A stretch of DNA of 64,000 nucleotides. Origin: Phymorhynchus buccinoides. Its lineage: Eukaryota; Mollusca; Gastropoda; Neogastropoda; Raphitomidae. Positions 59,871 through 64,000 of the stretch are shown here, piece by piece (within the stretch, counting starts at the first letter, position 1; each line of letters starts with the position of its first letter). The stretch is from positions 26,516,161-26,580,160 of the forward strand of contig CM065704.1 in the NCBI GenBank assembly GCA_017654935.2. Direction: 5' to 3'. The position numbers and the translations under genes were made by a program. The notes under the pieces are model-generated. The model was not told the DNA's origin. It ran no database searches and saw nothing but the letters and a program-made list of their open reading frames with translations.

Positions 59871-60343
59871 CCCTGGCTTTTCAATCATTTTAATCTGTAA
59901 ACCAGAATGTTATCTCTGTACCATTTCGTAACTTTTTATATCTTTTGGAAAACATTTGAAACTATGTGTCCTACTTATACTCATCGAAAGAAGCACCGCA
60001 TACTCGTCGTCTCTGTTGTAGTGTCTGTATTACGTATGTTTATTATTTTGTACGCTTTAAAATACATCATTTTAAAGAGCGGCGTCAATTTGAAGTGCAG
60101 CCTCGATTTGAAGTGCGACAATTTTGTCAATATGTGCGACAATTTTGGACCGACCGACAGACCAAGAAAGTGAGTTATAGGTTTGTGGCTTGAGCCACAA
60201 ACAAAAAAGAAGAAAGACAAGGAAAAGTCTGCCCCAAAAATGTCTAAAAAATGAAGCAGAATGTTTTAACTCAACACTTAAAGACACACAGAGCCGGCTG
60301 GATTAAGTCCCTTGGTTTTTTCTGGGTCGGCGTGCCCCACATT

Positions 60344-60984
60344 CAGACTTGCCTCGTATACGATCGAGGCAGCTCTTCAAAGTGATGTCTCGTTTTCAGA
60401 CTTTCCTCGTATACGATTGAGGCTGCTCTTTAAAGTGATGTCTCGTTTTCAGACTTTCCTCGTATACGATCGAGGCTGCTCTTTAAAGTGATGTCTCGTT
60501 TTCAGACTTTCCTTGTATACGATCGAGACTGCTCTTTAAAGTGATGTCTTGTTTTCAGACTTTCCTTGTATACGATCGAGGCTGCTCTTTTAAAGTGATG
60601 TCTCGTTTTCAGACTTTCATCGTATACGATCGAGGCTGTTCTTTAAATTGATGTCTCGTTTTCAGACTTTCATCGTATACGATCGAGGCTGCTCTTTAAA
60701 GTGATGTCTCGTTTTCAGACTTTCCTCATATACGATCGAGGCTGCTCTTTAAATTGATGTTTCGTTTTCAGACTTTCCTCGTATGGAAGTTCAGTTTAAC
60801 GTCGCGTATCGGCTTTCGCCATGTACGACGGGCTGAACAAACCAACCAGGGTATAAACAAAAATTTATGTTCCTGAATCACTGTCTTAGCGATCAGGAAG
60901 TTTTCAAAGTAAAAACTCTGAAACTTACTTTCCTCGTATACGATCGAGGCTGCTCTTTAAAGTGATGTCTCGTTTTCGTGCATT
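60344..60984. repeat. 53-bp satellite, interrupted by a retroelement, running into the gap
   Basis: Unit TTCCTCGTATACGATCGAGG followed by CTGCTCTTTAAAGTGATGTC, period 53 bp. About eight units before the 60785 insertion and one more after it. Confidence 0.92.
60785..60926 (+). mobile_element. Hairpin-headed short retroelement, copy 2
   Basis: 142 bp, flanked by ACTTTCCTCGTAT (60772-60784 and 60927-60939), inserted in a 53-bp satellite unit. Near-identical to copy 1 for about 110 bp; lacks a 16-nt segment of copy 1 before CGATCAG and has a different 3' end. Confidence 0.88.
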
Positions 60985-61000
60985 TGTATGGGAGCAACGC

Positions 61001-61500
61001 NNNNNNNNNNNNNNNNNNNNNNNNNNNNNNNNNNNNNNNNNNNNNNNNNNNNNNNNNNNNNNNNNNNNNNNNNNNNNNNNNNNNNNNNNNNNNNNNNNNN
61101 NNNNNNNNNNNNNNNNNNNNNNNNNNNNNNNNNNNNNNNNNNNNNNNNNNNNNNNNNNNNNNNNNNNNNNNNNNNNNNNNNNNNNNNNNNNNNNNNNNNN
61201 NNNNNNNNNNNNNNNNNNNNNNNNNNNNNNNNNNNNNNNNNNNNNNNNNNNNNNNNNNNNNNNNNNNNNNNNNNNNNNNNNNNNNNNNNNNNNNNNNNNN
61301 NNNNNNNNNNNNNNNNNNNNNNNNNNNNNNNNNNNNNNNNNNNNNNNNNNNNNNNNNNNNNNNNNNNNNNNNNNNNNNNNNNNNNNNNNNNNNNNNNNNN
61401 NNNNNNNNNNNNNNNNNNNNNNNNNNNNNNNNNNNNNNNNNNNNNNNNNNNNNNNNNNNNNNNNNNNNNNNNNNNNNNNNNNNNNNNNNNNNNNNNNNNN
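61001..61500. other. Assembly gap (500 N)
   Basis: Exactly 500 N, probably an arbitrary-size gap. The 53-bp satellite runs into its left edge and a GC-rich exon begins at its right edge. Confidence 0.99.
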
Positions 61501-61728
61501 ACGCTTCAAATGCAGGAGCTGAAACAGCTCTACCACGTCTACAGTGCAAAGTGCGCCCGAGCGTCACGTGCAGCAGCAGCAGCAGCGGCGGGTGGTGACG
61601 AGGCAGGGGTCGTCACCATGGCAACCTGTGACCCCGGTGACCCCTTGCAGCAATGGGAGTGGGACACCTCCCCCTCCCCGGGACCTTCGTGGCGGAAGGA
61701 CGAGGCTGCTGGAATACCCATCCTTTAA
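61501..61728 (+). CDS. Terminal coding exon of an unidentified gene, 5' truncated by gap
   Basis: Open from the first base after the N run to TAA at 61726-61728. The peptide begins TLQMQELKQLYHVYSAKCAR, then has an alanine run and a Trp/Ser/Pro-rich end finishing AAGIPIL. Much more GC-rich than its surroundings, as expected of a real exon. No family was recognised. The opposite strand is also open here (61721-61539), so the strand is likely but not certain. Confidence 0.5.
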   Translation, partial: TLQMQELKQLYHVYSAKCARASRAAAAAAAGGDEAGVVTMATCDPGDPLQQWEWDTSPSPGPSWRKDEAAGIPIL

Positions 61729-61783
61729 TTTAGTTCAATAATTTATTGTAAAAAAAAAAATTAAAAGAGGGTAAAGGTCAAGA

Positions 61784-61788
<5 letters not shown>

Positions 61789-61826
<38 letters not shown>

Positions 61827-61837
61827 ACCCCCCCCTA
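61789..61837. repeat. Poly-C run
   Basis: Nearly uninterrupted C tract of more than 40 nt. Length is probably unreliable. Confidence 0.85.
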
Positions 61838-61959
61838 CAGTCCTGGTTCATTGCGTTTTTTCCGTCTTGCCTTTATCTTCTACTATTATTGAATGCATGT
61901 GTTTCATTATGTAAATGGATGAAAATAAGTGTTAAATATAGCAAACGATAGAGGATGAA

Positions 61960-62050
61960 GTACTCAATCTGCAGTAAGAAAAGGCAAGAAACGGAAAAAA
62001 TGGAAACAACTGAGAAATGGAGGAGGGGGGGTGGGGCATCCTTTACCTTT
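61960..62050 (+). repeat. Relative of the array leader
   Basis: GCAAGAAACGGAAAAAATGG then GAGAAATG-AGGGG parallels the array start near 30361-30415. Confidence 0.55.
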
Positions 62051-62255
62051 ACCGAAAAGAGGTTTTATTACATGTATCTGTTCATTGTAGTCTACCTGGA
62101 TGAAAGGCCACATTATGGTGTTTCCCCTTTCGTCTTAATGCGTATGACAGTGTATATTATTATCACTTCGATAAGCATTTTTATTTCTGTGTCCTTGCAT
62201 TCCTCTTTCGCGACACAAGGGAATCGGGGTGCATGTGCTTGGTAGTACAGGTGTG

Positions 62256-62508
62256 TTAAACCCTTGCAACGCTGCTAGCCATTTGTTAGCCCAAACTTTC
62301 CATTCAACTTACCCGGCCAGAAGAAAGATTCTGTCTGCAATATTGGGGATTCCTCTGTGAACATGCATAAAAATAGGGCCTATCCTTACCTCCCAAAATG
62401 AAGAACATAATGTCACTAGATAGCAGACCTTCATTTGATGCCTTTTGGTGACATGGGTGTTTTATGATTGTGGTGCCAAGAGGCGACAGTGGCGATGAAA
62501 GGGTTTAA
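62256..62508 (-). mobile_element. TTAA MITE, family A, copy 7
   Basis: 253 bp, TTAA to TTAA; ends diverged (CCCTTGCAACGCTG / GGCGATGAAAGGG). Confidence 0.78.
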
Positions 62509-62562
62509 GATGATTGTACACCTATGTAAGAGCACATTCGGCTAACATGTTTTTAAAATCAA

Positions 62563-62752
62563 GTACGTGTGTGTGTGTGTGTGTGTGTTGTGTGTGTGTG
62601 TGTGGTGTTGTGTGCGTGTGCGTGCGTGTGCGTGTGTGCGCGCGCGCGCGCTGTGCGTGCGCGTGTGTGCGTGTGCGTGTGCCCTGCTGTGTGTGTGTGT
62701 ACGTGTGCGTGTGCGGGGTTGTGTGTGTGTGTGTGTGTGTGTGCGTGAATGT
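62563..62752. repeat. GT/GC microsatellite
   Basis: Interrupted (GT)n with a GCGC core near 62640-62652, alternating purine-pyrimidine. Confidence 0.92.
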
Positions 62753-62759
62753 ACAATGA

Positions 62760-63149
62760 CAGGTGTCTATCTCTTTTTTGTCTCTTTCTTTTTTGGTCGT
62801 TTTTGTTTTCGTTTTCTTTTTCATTCTAGCCAACAAGATTGGGTTTTTTAACACGAATATGTAAGCGCTGATGAAATGTTTTTTTAACATGAGTGTCTGC
62901 TTCTTAAGCTTACTTGAGAACTTTAATGTTGTTGTTGTTGTCTATGTTATTTTTGTTTGTATGTTTTGTTGTTTTGTCTCTATTTGTGTGTGTGTGTTTT
63001 TTTTTTTCTTAAGTATTATAATGCATTTTTGTTTTGTTAATATGTATCTATTAAAAATAAATTTTAAAAAGATTAATAAAATAAAAGAAGGCTATCTCCA
63101 GACTTACTGGGTTTTTTTGCGTTTCCCTATAGTTGGGTTAGGTTAGATA
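62760..63149. other. T-rich sequence, no gene recognised
   Basis: Possible 3' flank of the unidentified gene; A/T-rich with AATAAA-like words near 63053-63085. Confidence 0.4.
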
Positions 63150-63395
63150 TATTTATAGTCACAGAGGCGTCTCTGTGAAATTCGGGTTGCTCCCACCTGG
63201 AGAGCGCGTCGCAAACCAAAGGTGCGCCACCCAATTAGTTTTTTTGACATGCGATTTTTTTGTGACTGGTGAGGAAGGAAGGGAGGGGGGTAAATGTTGA
63301 CCAAATGACAACTTTTCGTTGCCACTGTGTTTAACCTGTGCTACGTGCATGAGCACACGCGACCTCGGTTTATCGTCTCATCTTTCAAAAAGCCA
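63150..63395 (-). mobile_element. Type 2 tRNA-derived SINE, 5' truncated
   Basis: Body and 3' end match 25512-25885 (CACAGAGGCGTCTCTGTGAA, GGAGAGCGCGTCGC, GTTGCCACTGTGTTTAAC). The tRNA-like head is missing. Confidence 0.8.
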
Positions 63396-63687
63396 CGGGC
63401 ACTAATGTATGTTGATGCATCTCTATCTTTATGCATCGTTTTGTATTTAAGCCTGCTTTGAACTGATATTGTCATGTGCGATGTTTTCAATTGTTGAAAG
63501 CGCGGATGTTGCCACATGTAAAATCATCTCTAGAGACAATAAAGTTTTGTTGAGTTGAGTTTACAGTGACTGTCCAGTCTGAGCAAGAAGACATTCTACA
63601 AGAGAATGGTGTCCTCTTTTGAACCAGATTGAAAGTCCACAAGAAAAGGGAACCAGTGCTCAGTTCACTGGCTTTGTGAAAACAGGG

Positions 63688-63727
63688 TTTTACGCCCTCT
63701 TCGTCCTTTCGGCCATGTGGGGCATTT
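63688..63727 (+). repeat. GGCC-hairpin motif, copy 3
   Basis: TTTACGCCCTCTTCGTCCTT then TCGGCCATGTGGGGCATT; one base breaks the stem. Confidence 0.7.
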
Positions 63728-63932
63728 GTAAATATAAAGATGGTGGGAACAATACTGGAGGCAATACCCGGAGGCAGTGCTTAACCAGTAAAGTCCCGAT
63801 CTTTTTTTTTAATACAGATATGTGTAGCAGTAACCACGCCTCGGATAAACCTCATCGCCTCGGATAAACCTCATCGGCTTTACACGATAAAGTAAAAAAT
63901 TTAACATACTGCTGGTTTTGTGGAGGATGGAT

Positions 63933-64000
63933 GGAAGTTCAGTTTAACGTCGCGTATCGGCTTTCGCCATGTACGACGGGCTGAACAAACAAACCATAGT
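63933..64000 (+). mobile_element. Hairpin-headed short retroelement, copy 3, cut by window end
   Basis: GGAAGTTCAGTTTAACGTCG through GGGCTGAACAAAC, then leaves the window. Confidence 0.8.

Noticed and set aside
60893..61728. ORFs of 186-246 codons
   Set aside because: Mostly translated N gap; only the portion after 61501 was kept as a candidate exon.

Overview
The window is animal nuclear DNA: intron-rich, AT-leaning and packed with repeats. It carries two conserved genes arranged head to head. The dense load of tRNA-derived SINEs, CR1-like LINE fragments and short TIR elements fits a marine invertebrate, plausibly a gastropod or other mollusc. That taxon is a low-confidence inference; no species-specific marker was recognised.

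Gene 1, minus strand, 25-19087: a p24-family cargo receptor of the TMED4/TMED9 (p24 alpha) type. Five coding positions splice in frame to 215 aa. Position two has two alternative 116-nt exons (13714-13829 and 16315-16430) that cannot both be used without a frameshift. Gene 2, plus strand, 19228-56040: COMMD3, eight coding exons, 195 aa. The two start codons are 140 bp apart, so 19088-19227 is probably a shared bidirectional promoter. A third, unidentified gene is represented only by a terminal coding exon (61501-61728) just after a 500-N gap.

TMED introns (175-18957): these hold tandem arrays built from the gene's own splice sites. One has 36-nt mini-exons with both splice signals (3049-3806). 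Another has copies of the 5' half of alternative exon 2a with its acceptor (16378-16733). Two more are a 19-copy array carrying GAGGTAAGA on the sense strand (5426-6045) and a 26-copy, 104-bp satellite (8087-10752). TIR elements sit very close to the exon 3 donor and the exon 4 acceptor.

COMMD3 introns (19367-55980): SINEs, a LINE fragment, several hAT-like elements with readable target-site duplications, and a 22-kb array in intron 4 (30372-52402). The array has six related monomers of 2.7-4.9 kb. Each holds a SINE, an inner 221-bp minisatellite with variable copy number, and a CpG-rich block with a perfect NRF1-type motif. Two monomers also keep a CR1-like fragment and a 108/109-bp minisatellite.

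Downstream of COMMD3 (56041-64000): nested MITEs, including a new-looking 260-bp CAAAG element with 7-bp target duplications and an in-window empty site; a 53-bp satellite cut by the assembly gap; and three copies of a short hairpin-headed retroelement (39959, 60785, 63933), two with clear 11-13 bp target duplications. No rRNA, tRNA gene, CRISPR array or prokaryotic feature was found.
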